A DNA stretch of 11,675 bases from contig JAPOZF010000203.1 of assembly GCA_026706165.1 (NCBI GenBank), positions 1 to 11,675 of the forward strand, in the 5' to 3' direction. Under the pieces are notes generated by a model, which saw only the letters and a program-made list of their open reading frames with translations, searched no databases and had not been told where the DNA came from. The stretch's first letter is position 1. Each line of letters begins with the position of its first letter. Made by a program: the position numbers and the translations under genes. Positions 1-5,822 of this stretch are shown here, piece after piece. This DNA is from Gemmatimonadota bacterium (GTDB lineage Bacteria; Latescibacterota; UBA2968; UBA8231).

Positions 1-636
1 GGCGCCGGCGCCAGGGCCTGACCCGCCCGCGGGGGCGAGCAGCTGCCGGAGGTGGCCGGCCGCGTAGTCGGCGAACTGCGGCCACGGGAACCGCCCGGTG
101 ACGTCGAAGTGGACGGTCGTGACCTCGGCAGCCCTTCCCGCCTGCAGGTCGTACAGGTAGTCCCCGACGACGACCGCGGCGGCGGCGGTCGCCTTCCAGT
201 GCCGCAGCAGGTGGTGCACCCCGGCCGGGTCCGGTTTCGGGGCGCAGGTTTCGCGCGCGACGATGGCACCGTCGTCGAAATACGGCATCAGGCCTGCGGC
301 GACCAGGGTTTCCCTGGCGGCCGGGGCGGTGTTGCGCGTCAGGATGCCGATGTTCCGCCCGCCCTCGCGCAGGTGGGCGAGAAGCTCGGCGGCCCCTTCC
401 TGGGCGACGGCGTTGGCCGCGATTTCTAGCTCGATTTCGGCGAGCCGTTGGTTGGCCCTTTCCGCTTCCTCCGCCGGCAGGGTCGCCAGCGTCTCCAGCA
501 AGGGCTTCCCCGCGGGCACTCCGAGCTCGCTGCGGATGGCGTCGAAGTCGTGGGCGGCCACGGTCAGGGTGCCGTCCATGTCGAAAACCCAGTGGCCGCG
601 GCCGGCCAGGGGCGACTGGAGTGAATCTGTTTTCAT
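1..636 (-). CDS. HAD-superfamily phosphatase, phosphoglycolate phosphatase-like (3' end cut by window edge)
   Basis: A 212-codon frame runs from an ATG at 636 to the left edge without a stop, so the C-terminus is missing. All HAD motifs are visible: motif I FDMDGTLT with nucleophile D19 and acid/base D21, motif II ILTRN with T100, the motif III lysine in APKPDP (K134), and motif IV VVGDYLYDLQAGR with D159 and D163. A helical cap of about 60 residues (roughly 30-85) between motifs I and II fits the C1-cap GPH/PpaX-like phosphatases, which hydrolyse small phosphate esters or pyrophosphate in the cytoplasm. By residue 200 the Rossmann core is essentially complete, so little is probably lost. The start has no strong ribosome binding site and an 18-residue lead before D19 is slightly long, so a later start cannot be excluded. 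It diverges from the SMP-30 gene across about 210 bp. The fold is certain; the substrate is unknown. Confidence 0.88.
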   Translation of the reverse strand, partial: MKTDSLQSPLAGRGHWVFDMDGTLTVAAHDFDAIRSELGVPAGKPLLETLATLPAEEAERANQRLAEIELEIAANAVAQEGAAELLAHLREGGRNIGILTRNTAPAARETLVAAGLMPYFDDGAIVARETCAPKPDPAGVHHLLRHWKATAAAAVVVGDYLYDLQAGRAAEVTTVHFDVTGRFPWPQFADYAAGHLRQLLAPAGGSGPGAGA

Positions 637-845
637 GGAGTTCTGCCGCCGGTCCGGAGGAAAGCCGGCCAACGACATGGCCGGGGGCAACGGGCAATGG
701 CCAGCCCCCGGGGATGTGCAGGAATCATGCGGCCGGCGTGGTTGCCGGACGCGCTGCAGAAGTGTATGCCCCCTTCCGAGAGAATGGCAAACCAGGGCGC
801 CGCCCCGTATTCTTTCGCATTCACCATTCATTCCAAGATATGTTC
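637..845. promoter_or_regulatory. Divergent intergenic region between the HAD and SMP-30 genes
   Basis: This gap separates two divergent genes and should hold both promoters. The right part (about 806-848) is clearly more AT-rich than its surroundings. On the plus strand TATTCT at 808-813 is a 4/6 match to a -10 box, with TGGCAA at 785-790 a poor -35 at 17 bp spacing. A second weak pair is TTGCCG at 742-747 with TATGCC at 765-770. Neither is convincing, and the sigma-factor preferences of this organism are unknown. The frame of the SMP-30 gene is open upstream to 621, but that translation does not resemble any part of the family and is not counted as coding. Confidence 0.3.
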
Positions 846-1730
846 ATGGCAAACGAATACGCCGAATTCGAAGTCGTCGTCGAGAAACCAGCCCGCCTGG
901 GCGAGGGGGCTGTCTGGGACCCGCAGCGCAAGCTTCTCCTGTGGGTGAGCATCCTCGACCACGAGCTCTATCTCTACGACCCCGAAACCGGCTCCAACCG
1001 CGCCATCCCGACCTGCCAGGCGGTCGGAACCGTGGTCCCCCATGCCGGCGCCGGGGTCGTGATCGCCCTCCACAACGGGATCGCCACCCTCGACCTCCAG
1101 TCCGAGAAGATCGCACCGATCGTCGATCCGGAGCGGGACATCCCCGGCAACCGCTTCAACGACGGCAAGTGCGATCCTGCGGGACGCCTGTGGGCGGGAA
1201 CCATGGCCTTCGACGCCACACCGGACGCGGGAGCTCTGTACTGTCTGGATACGGACCGTACCCTGACCCGGAAGATTTCACCGGTGACGATCTCGAACGG
1301 CATCGTCTGGAACGGGGCTTGCGACACCATGTTCTACATCGACACCGCCGCCAACAACGTCCGCGCCTTCGATTACGACATCGACAGCGGCGAAATCCGC
1401 AACGAGCGCGTAGTGGTCGTCAACGAGGCGGACGGTGGATTCGACGGGATGGCGATCGACGCCGATGACAACCTCTGGATCGCCGTGTACCAGGGTTCGG
1501 GGGTGCGTTGCTACGATCCGGCGTCGGGCGCAATGATTCGCGAGCTCCGGCTGCCGGTGAGCAACGTGACCTCCTGCGCTTTCGGGGGTGAAGAGCTCGA
1601 TGATCTCTACGTCACCTGCGCCCGCGAGGGCCTCGACGAGGAGGCGCTGAACGGGCAACCCCTGGCCGGCTCTCTGTTCCGCCTGAGGCCCGGGGCAGAA
1701 GGCGTCCCTTCCTACTCCTACGCCGGCTGA
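846..1730 (+). CDS. SMP-30/gluconolactonase/LRE family protein (sugar lactonase)
   Basis: The 294-residue product matches the usual length of SMP-30/regucalcin lactonases, six-bladed beta-propellers that use a divalent metal to hydrolyse sugar lactones to aldonic acids. The metal ligands can be assigned by motif: E20 in RLGEGAVWD, N105 in GNRFNDGKCD (with R103, the family substrate-contacting arginine), N151 in ISNGIVW, and D200 in GGFDGMAID. Blade-type signatures such as GRLWAGTMA and DNLWIAVY are intact. I chose ATG 846 because the family match begins just after it; ATG 840, two codons upstream, is equally possible, and neither has a good Shine-Dalgarno. There is no signal peptide, so it is cytoplasmic. 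One blade reads WNGACDTMFYID where many relatives have a SPDGK turn. The exact lactone is unknown; the convergent isomerase-like gene downstream fits a sugar-acid pathway, which is inference. Confidence 0.9.
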   Translation: MANEYAEFEVVVEKPARLGEGAVWDPQRKLLLWVSILDHELYLYDPETGSNRAIPTCQAVGTVVPHAGAGVVIALHNGIATLDLQSEKIAPIVDPERDIPGNRFNDGKCDPAGRLWAGTMAFDATPDAGALYCLDTDRTLTRKISPVTISNGIVWNGACDTMFYIDTAANNVRAFDYDIDSGEIRNERVVVVNEADGGFDGMAIDADDNLWIAVYQGSGVRCYDPASGAMIRELRLPVSNVTSCAFGGEELDDLYVTCAREGLDEEALNGQPLAGSLFRLRPGAEGVPSYSYAG

Positions 1731-1747
1731 GGGGACCGTAAGCCACA

Positions 1748-1768
1748 GGCCGGCCCTGGGGGCCGGCC
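1748..1768. terminator. GC-rich perfect hairpin after the SMP-30 gene
   Basis: A perfect 9-bp stem, GGCCGGCCC / GGGCCGGCC, encloses a TGG loop and starts 17 bases after the SMP-30 stop codon, between two convergent genes. There is no T-tract on either side, so it is not a classical intrinsic terminator. It could act as a bidirectional transcript-end or RNA-stabilising hairpin. Confidence 0.35.
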
Positions 1769-1915
1769 GCCCCATGGATAGGGCCCTCCGCCTTCCTGCG
1801 GCACCCCGGCGCGCAAGCTCCCGGGTTACCGGCTGTTCCACCAGGAATCCCGCTTGGGAGACGCCGCGACAACGGCCGCCGATACACCTGAATCGCGTCG
1901 GCCCAGTCGGCCCAG

Positions 1916-1933
1916 CGGTGGCCGCCCCCACCG
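1916..1933. repeat. Small inverted repeat in the convergent gap
   Basis: CGGTGG and CCACCG form a perfect 6-bp stem with a 6-base loop (CCGCCC), 36 bases beyond the stop of the minus-strand TIM-barrel gene. No T-tract follows. A tandem 9-base duplication (TCGGCCCAG at 1898-1906 and 1907-1915) abuts it. The rest of the 1731-1969 gap shows no supportable gene. Its role as a 3'-end hairpin for the minus-strand gene is only suggested. Confidence 0.2.
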
Positions 1934-1969
1934 AACCGGGAGCATCCGCCCCTGCCTGCCCGTTGAGCC

Positions 1970-2740
1970 TCAGTTCAGCGCTTCTTCGACGGCCTCCCGG
2001 CTTCTCCTCAGGGCATCCGCGGGGTCGGGGAGTTCGGGGTTCAACTCGAGACTGACCGGACCGTCGTAGCCGACCGTCGGCAGGGCTGCCAGGGTGCGGC
2101 GCAGCGTTTCCCTGGTCAGCACCCCGTCGAACAGCGCCAGGTGGGAGTCGTCAACGCCGTTGTTGTCGTCGAGGTGGACGTACCCCAGCCGCGGCCCTGC
2201 GGCTTCGATCGCCCCCACGGGATCCTCCTCCGACATCTGCGCGTGCCCAAGGTCGAGCAACAGGTAGAGATTGGGGTGATTGATCTCCGCCAGGAGGTCG
2301 AGGGTGGCTGCCACGGTCGGGAGGGCACGGCCGGGGAAATGCTCCACCGCCAGCCGCAGGCCGCGCTGTTGCGCCAGCCCGGCGGCCTCGCCGAGGGCCG
2401 CTGCATACCTTCCGAAGTCCCCCACCGCCTCCCCGCCGGGCACGATGTAGGCGGTGCAGGCCCGGTGGGAGGCGGCGTACTCGAAGGCGATGTCGAGCTG
2501 GCGCAGCGCCGCGCTCGCGACGGCTCGGTCGGACGACTCGAGGGACAGATCGTCGTGAACGCCGGCGGAAGCCGCGACGCAGCGGACTTCCAGACCGGCG
2601 GAGGCCAGCTGGTTTCTTCCCCTCTCTCCGGCAAAGGCGAAGGGCCGCAGGTCCACCGATTCGAAGCCGAGGCCGGCGACCTGGCCGGCCACTCCGGAAG
2701 GTATCCCGGACAAAGCCCAGGCACAGCAGGACAGGTTCAT
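1970..2740 (-). CDS. Sugar phosphate isomerase/epimerase family protein (xylose isomerase-like TIM barrel)
   Basis: The 256-residue product fits the AP-endonuclease-2/xylose-isomerase-like TIM-barrel family, which binds a divalent metal and isomerises or epimerises sugars, keto-sugars or inosose-type cyclitols. The expected ligands sit in barrel-strand motifs: E133 in AVEHFPG, D163 and H166 in LLDLGHAQ, H189 with D191 in YVHLDDN, and E232 in SLELNPE. The frame stays open upstream to 2971, but the family match begins at ATG 2740, preceded by AGGAGA about 10 bases upstream (2751-2756 on the plus strand). It is the last gene of a same-strand run, 119 bases after the PhyH-type gene, with a possible terminator in between. 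The short N-terminal lead (MNLSCCAWAL) leads directly into strand 1; there is no signal peptide. The substrate cannot be read from the sequence; an enzyme of the hydroxypyruvate isomerase or IolE/IolI type is an alternative. Confidence 0.87.
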   Translation of the reverse strand: MNLSCCAWALSGIPSGVAGQVAGLGFESVDLRPFAFAGERGRNQLASAGLEVRCVAASAGVHDDLSLESSDRAVASAALRQLDIAFEYAASHRACTAYIVPGGEAVGDFGRYAAALGEAAGLAQQRGLRLAVEHFPGRALPTVAATLDLLAEINHPNLYLLLDLGHAQMSEEDPVGAIEAAGPRLGYVHLDDNNGVDDSHLALFDGVLTRETLRRTLAALPTVGYDGPVSLELNPELPDPADALRRSREAVEEALN

Positions 2741-2814
2741 TCTTCCGAGGTCTCCTGGGAGGGGATGGGACGGATCACAGCCAACCGGGTTTGGAGTTCT
2801 CAAGGCCGCGCCCG

Positions 2815-2860
2815 AAAAAGCCGGGGCCGCCCGATTCACGTCGATACCGGCCTGCGGCCC
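2815..2860 (-). terminator. Possible intrinsic terminator directly after the PhyH-type gene
   Basis: On the minus strand GGGCCG (2860-2855) can pair with CGGCCC (2829-2824), and after three more bases a run of five T follows (2819-2815). The 25-base loop can form an alternative, shorter-loop pairing using 2848-2852. The left arm touches the PhyH stop codon. If real, it would end or attenuate the PhyH transcript before the downstream TIM-barrel gene. The long loop makes this moderate evidence only. Confidence 0.35.
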
Positions 2861-3594
2861 TATGGCTGAACCACCGGTTCGTGAGCCTGGGCGGAAGGGG
2901 GCGCGAGCAGCCTCTGCTGCTGCGGGGTGAGGGCGCCGACGTCGCAACCGCCGTACCAGTCCCTTGCCCACGACGAGTGGCCCGGACTGTACTTGAAAAG
3001 CAGCGTCCGCCGCTCCGTCGAGGAACGCCAGGGCATCGTGCCGTGAATCACCGCCTCGGTGAAAATCAGGGCGTCCCCCGCTTCACCCGCCGGCTGGACG
3101 ACGTACTCCACCGGGCGTTCGAAGGAACGCACCTCTTCCGGGATGTCGCCGGCATCGAAGTTGCTCTTGTGGCTGCCGGGCACGCAGGCGAAACCGCCGG
3201 CTCCTTCCGGAACAGGGGTCAGGAACCAGGTGACCACAGTCAGGCCGTTTGACATCCTGCCGTTGCGGTAGCGGTACCAGTGGGTATAACCGGTTCCGCC
3301 GTGGAGTCCCCCCCGTTTTTCCCCTTCATCCATGAAGAGCGCGTAGTCGTGGTCGAGGCGGACGCGGTCGCCGAGCAGCTCCATGAGATCCGGCAGGATC
3401 CTCGGGTGATCGATCAGCCGTTTCACCGGCTCTCCCCACGGCAAAACCGACCACTCCCCCTTTTCGTTCGGCTCGCCGTAGGGATACCTCTCGTCGGCGA
3501 CGCGGTTGATCCCGGCAACCTCCTCCCGGGACAGCGCGTTCCTGATGACGAGATACCCCTCGAGGTCGAACTGGAAGCGTTCTTCGTCGTTCAT
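2860..3594 (-). CDS. Phytanoyl-CoA dioxygenase (PhyH) family protein with His-Gly-Gly in place of His-x-Asp
   Basis: The 244-residue product has the PhyH layout: an N-terminal helical part (FDLEGYLVIRNALS), a double-stranded beta-helix core, the GAGGFACVPGSHKSNF segment (residues 131-146), the distal metal histidine in AVIHGTMPW (H184) and the 2-oxoglutarate-binding arginine region ERRTLLFKYSPGH (R195/R196). PhyH enzymes hydroxylate substrates using Fe(II), O2 and 2-oxoglutarate. Where the proximal His-x-Asp is expected the sequence reads GGLHGGTGY, giving H98-G99-G100, so the carboxylate ligand appears absent; codons 3303-3295 are clearly CAC GGC GGA. The same change defines Fe/2OG halogenases, but it may equally be a subfamily trait with an altered or lost chemistry. 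The start at ATG 3594 is supported by GGAAAGGAAAA just upstream; an upstream extension of the frame is not family-like. It lies 85 bases after the Spy-like gene. Family is confident; reaction is unknown. Confidence 0.88.
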   Translation of the reverse strand: MNDEERFQFDLEGYLVIRNALSREEVAGINRVADERYPYGEPNEKGEWSVLPWGEPVKRLIDHPRILPDLMELLGDRVRLDHDYALFMDEGEKRGGLHGGTGYTHWYRYRNGRMSNGLTVVTWFLTPVPEGAGGFACVPGSHKSNFDAGDIPEEVRSFERPVEYVVQPAGEAGDALIFTEAVIHGTMPWRSSTERRTLLFKYSPGHSSWARDWYGGCDVGALTPQQQRLLAPPSAQAHEPVVQP

Positions 3595-3679
3595 TTTTCC
3601 TTTCCGGTTTTCCGTCCCCTTTGACCTTACCCCGTGAAACCGCTCCTCGGCGTAAGGAATGGGATTCCCGTCTCGGCGT

Positions 3680-4093
3680 CTACCGGCCGCGCCGGAATCC
3701 ACCGCCGAAGTCCCGGCGCTGCGAGCGCAGCTCGACGAGACGGGCGACCTGAGCTTCCGACAGCGTCTCGTTGCGAGCCGCGTCGAGTTCCGCCCGGATA
3801 CTCCCCATCAGGTCGGGTATCCGGGCGCGATCGATCTCCTGGTTGCGGATGCGGGCGAACAGGTCGCTGCGTTGATCCCATGCCTTCTGGTACACAGGTC
3901 TCAGCTTCCCGAGAGTGACCGGGGAGACGTCGAGCTCGAAGCTGATCAGGGCCCAGTCGCTTTCGAGCGGCATCATTCCGCCGCCCCCGGCGCGCCCGGG
4001 ACCCCCTCCCCCGCTGAATCGCTGCGCAAAGCTGGTTGCCGCGGCGACGAGCAGCAGCGCCGCGAGCAGCATGGCCATCCTCTTCAACTCCAT
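3680..4093 (-). CDS. Secreted Spy/CpxP-like small helical protein (LTxxQ-type)
   Basis: This 137-residue protein begins with a classical signal peptide: basic n-region MELKR, a hydrophobic stretch of Ala/Leu/Val, and a probable cleavage after SFA (residue 23). A glycine-rich linker follows (about 27-39), then amphipathic helices (about 57-128) rich in Arg, Glu and Gln. The segment TLSEAQVARLVELRSQRR resembles the LTxxQ motif of the Spy/CpxP/ZraP group, periplasmic chaperones and envelope-stress or metal sensors. The tail is short and basic (GGGFRRGR). The start is well fixed: AGGAGG lies 8 bases upstream of ATG 4093, the best ribosome binding site in the window. It sits between the ligase and the PhyH gene on the same strand. 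Assignment rests on architecture and one weak motif, so a generic secreted helical protein is the alternative. Confidence 0.72.
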   Translation of the reverse strand: MELKRMAMLLAALLLVAAATSFAQRFSGGGGPGRAGGGGMMPLESDWALISFELDVSPVTLGKLRPVYQKAWDQRSDLFARIRNQEIDRARIPDLMGSIRAELDAARNETLSEAQVARLVELRSQRRDFGGGFRRGR

Positions 4094-4139
4094 CGGATTT
4101 TCCTCCTGAAATGGTTTGGTTCCTTGGGAAATTGAGACA

Positions 4140-4156
4140 GCCGTGCCCCTGACGGC
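4140..4156 (-). terminator. Weak hairpin just after the DNA ligase gene
   Basis: On the minus strand GCCGT and ACGGC form a 5-bp stem with a 7-base loop two bases after the ligase stop codon, followed by TGTCTCAATTT, which is only partly T-rich. It could separate the ligase transcript from the Spy-like gene, but the stem is short. Confidence 0.18.
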
Positions 4157-4158
4157 GT

Positions 4159-5700
4159 TTAACCGCTTTCCCGCGATCGATGGAAAATCCCCCGCACCGC
4201 GGCGACCGTGTCGGCCTCGACTGCCCGCTTGTCGGGACGGTAGCGCTTGACGCGTGCGAAGCGGAGCGCCATCCCGGCGGGGTACTGGGGGCTGGCCTGC
4301 ACGCCGTCGAAGGCGACCTCGACCACGAGCTCGGGACGCACGTGCACGACGTGCCCCTCTTCCCCCACCTTCAGCTCCTGCAGCCTTGCAGTCTGCCAGC
4401 GCAGCATCTCGTCGGTCATTCCCTTGAAGGTCTTGCCGAGCATGGCGAACCCGCCGGCCTCGTCGCGGGCACCGAGGTGAAGATTGGAAAGCCAACCCTT
4501 GCGCCTGCCGCTCCCCCACTCGACGGCAAGGACCACCAAGTCGAGGGTGTGCGACGGCTTGAGCTTCATCCAGCCGGCGCCCCGGCGCCCCGCTTCGTAC
4601 GGGGCTTCCATGTCCTTGGCCATCACCCCTTCGTGACCGGCCTGGAGGGCACCGTCGATGAACAACTGCGCCTCCTCGGGCGAGGCGGCTACCAGCCCCG
4701 GCACCCGGCTCTCCCCGGGCACCACCCCGTTCAGGACAGCGGCGCGTTCCCTGCCCGGATGATCGATGAGGTCCTGGCCGTCGAGGTGAAGGCAGTCGAA
4801 GAAGAACGGGGACAGGGGCAGCTCCGCTTTCATCTCGTCGACGTTGAGCCGGCGTCCGAAGCGGCGCATCGTCGTCTGGAACGGCGCCGGCCGGCCCTGG
4901 CCGGTCAGGGCGATCGCCTCGCCGTCGAGTATCAGGCTGGTGGCCGGCAGCGAGCGCACCGCTTCGACGACTTCGGGGACAGCGGCAGTCACGTCGTTCA
5001 GCTTGCGAGTGAACACGCGGACGTCGCCGCCGAGACGGTGCACCTGCACGCGGGCGCCGTCGAGCTTGTACTCGAGCCCGACGCTTCCGTGGCGGCCGAA
5101 CAACTCCTCCAGGTCCCGGGCGGTCTGCGCCAGCATCGGCTGAACCGGCGACAGCAGCCGCAGCCGGAACTCCGCGAGCGCCCCCTCCCCCCCGGTGAGG
5201 GCGGCGACGGCGACCTGGCGGAGGTTTCCCGAAAGCATCACCGCTCGCCGGACCGATGCCGCGGGAAGGCCCGTTGCCCGGGCCACCGCCTCGACGACGA
5301 TCCCCTCCTGCGCCCCCTGGCGCAGCTCGCCAAACACCAGGCGGGCCAGGAACTCCTGCTCCTCCGCTGTCGCCTCCGACAGCAGCTTTTCCAGTCTCTG
5401 CAGTTTTGCCCGCGCCGAACCGGGGCCGCTCATGGAGGCGATCTCGGAAAAGGCGAGATCGACGGCGGCGACCGCGAGCCGGGGCGACGGCGCGGCGCTG
5501 CCCGGCATGGCGTCGCGGACGGCGGCGTACCCGAGCCCGATGCGGCCCTGGCGCAGTTCGCCGGTCAGGAAGGCGACCCCGGCCTCGCGCTCCGCCGGGC
5601 CGAGGCCGCGCATGCACTCGGCGAGGCGGGCGATCTTCTGCAGCCGCGCGCGGGTTCCGGCCACGGACCGGGAGGTTTGGACAATTTCGGCAAACAGCAT
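4159..5700 (-). CDS. ATP-dependent DNA ligase (LigB-type, three-domain)
   Basis: The 513-residue product carries the full set of nucleotidyltransferase ligase motifs: motif I EYKLDGAR with the AMP-accepting lysine K212, LILDGEAI (about 257-263), motif IIIa/III FQTTMRRFGRR and SPFFFDCLHLDG (274-308), motif IV HEGVMAKD with E357, motif V WMKLKP with K379 and K381, and the OB-fold motif VI region LRFARVKRYRPDK (479-491). The first 180 or so residues form the helical DNA-binding domain seen in archaeal and actinobacterial ligases of about 510 residues. It seals nicks in duplex DNA using ATP; in bacteria such enzymes supplement the NAD-dependent LigA, usually in repair. I prefer ATG 5700 because MLFAEIVQTS matches the family's usual start; ATG 5721 adds seven residues, and neither has a good Shine-Dalgarno. 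No Ku, polymerase or nuclease domain is present here, so it is not a LigD/NHEJ locus as far as seen. Confidence 0.93.
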   Translation of the reverse strand: MLFAEIVQTSRSVAGTRARLQKIARLAECMRGLGPAEREAGVAFLTGELRQGRIGLGYAAVRDAMPGSAAPSPRLAVAAVDLAFSEIASMSGPGSARAKLQRLEKLLSEATAEEQEFLARLVFGELRQGAQEGIVVEAVARATGLPAASVRRAVMLSGNLRQVAVAALTGGEGALAEFRLRLLSPVQPMLAQTARDLEELFGRHGSVGLEYKLDGARVQVHRLGGDVRVFTRKLNDVTAAVPEVVEAVRSLPATSLILDGEAIALTGQGRPAPFQTTMRRFGRRLNVDEMKAELPLSPFFFDCLHLDGQDLIDHPGRERAAVLNGVVPGESRVPGLVAASPEEAQLFIDGALQAGHEGVMAKDMEAPYEAGRRGAGWMKLKPSHTLDLVVLAVEWGSGRRKGWLSNLHLGARDEAGGFAMLGKTFKGMTDEMLRWQTARLQELKVGEEGHVVHVRPELVVEVAFDGVQASPQYPAGMALRFARVKRYRPDKRAVEADTVAAVRGIFHRSRESG

Positions 5701-5822
5701 TTCGCCACTGAAGATCCGCATCGGCCGGCACCGGGAAAAGTGGTGAGAGCCCTTGGCCGGGTTCCGTGAAAAATCGAGGTACGGCTACTCAGGCCGGGAT
5801 GCTTTCATTACCCTTTTTCGTC
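5701..5822. promoter_or_regulatory. Divergent gap between the DNA ligase and the alpha-toroid-like gene
   Basis: About 120 bases separate the two preferred start codons of divergent genes, so promoters for both should lie here. I see no good -35/-10 pair on either strand. The plus strand offers three in-frame starts for the right-hand gene (GTG 5766, ATG 5799, ATG 5823), none with a recognisable Shine-Dalgarno. Confidence 0.25.

Noticed and set aside
621..845. N-terminal extension of the SMP-30 gene to 621
   Set aside because: The extra 75 residues do not resemble the family, contain no signal peptide, and would overlap the start of the divergent HAD gene.
2741..2971. N-terminal extension of the TIM-barrel gene to 2971
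   Set aside because: The extra residues are Arg/Pro/Ala-rich, overlap the end of the PhyH gene and precede a good start with a ribosome site at 2740.
3657..3669. Small palindrome GGAAT-GGG-ATTCC between the Spy-like and PhyH genes
   Set aside because: The stem is only 5 bp and no T-tract follows; such palindromes are expected by chance.
4159..5700. The DNA ligase as part of a defence or NHEJ system
   Set aside because: There is no Ku, primase/polymerase, nuclease or helicase partner nearby. Its neighbours are a secreted helical protein and a divergent metabolic gene.
4180..5769. A 529-codon open frame on the plus strand opposite the DNA ligase, and a long minus-strand frame (3680-5731) in another phase over the same gene
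   Set aside because: The ligase frame carries every catalytic motif. The other frames give low-complexity Arg/Pro/Gly/Ala-rich or His/Gly/Leu-rich translations typical of GC-rich shadows.
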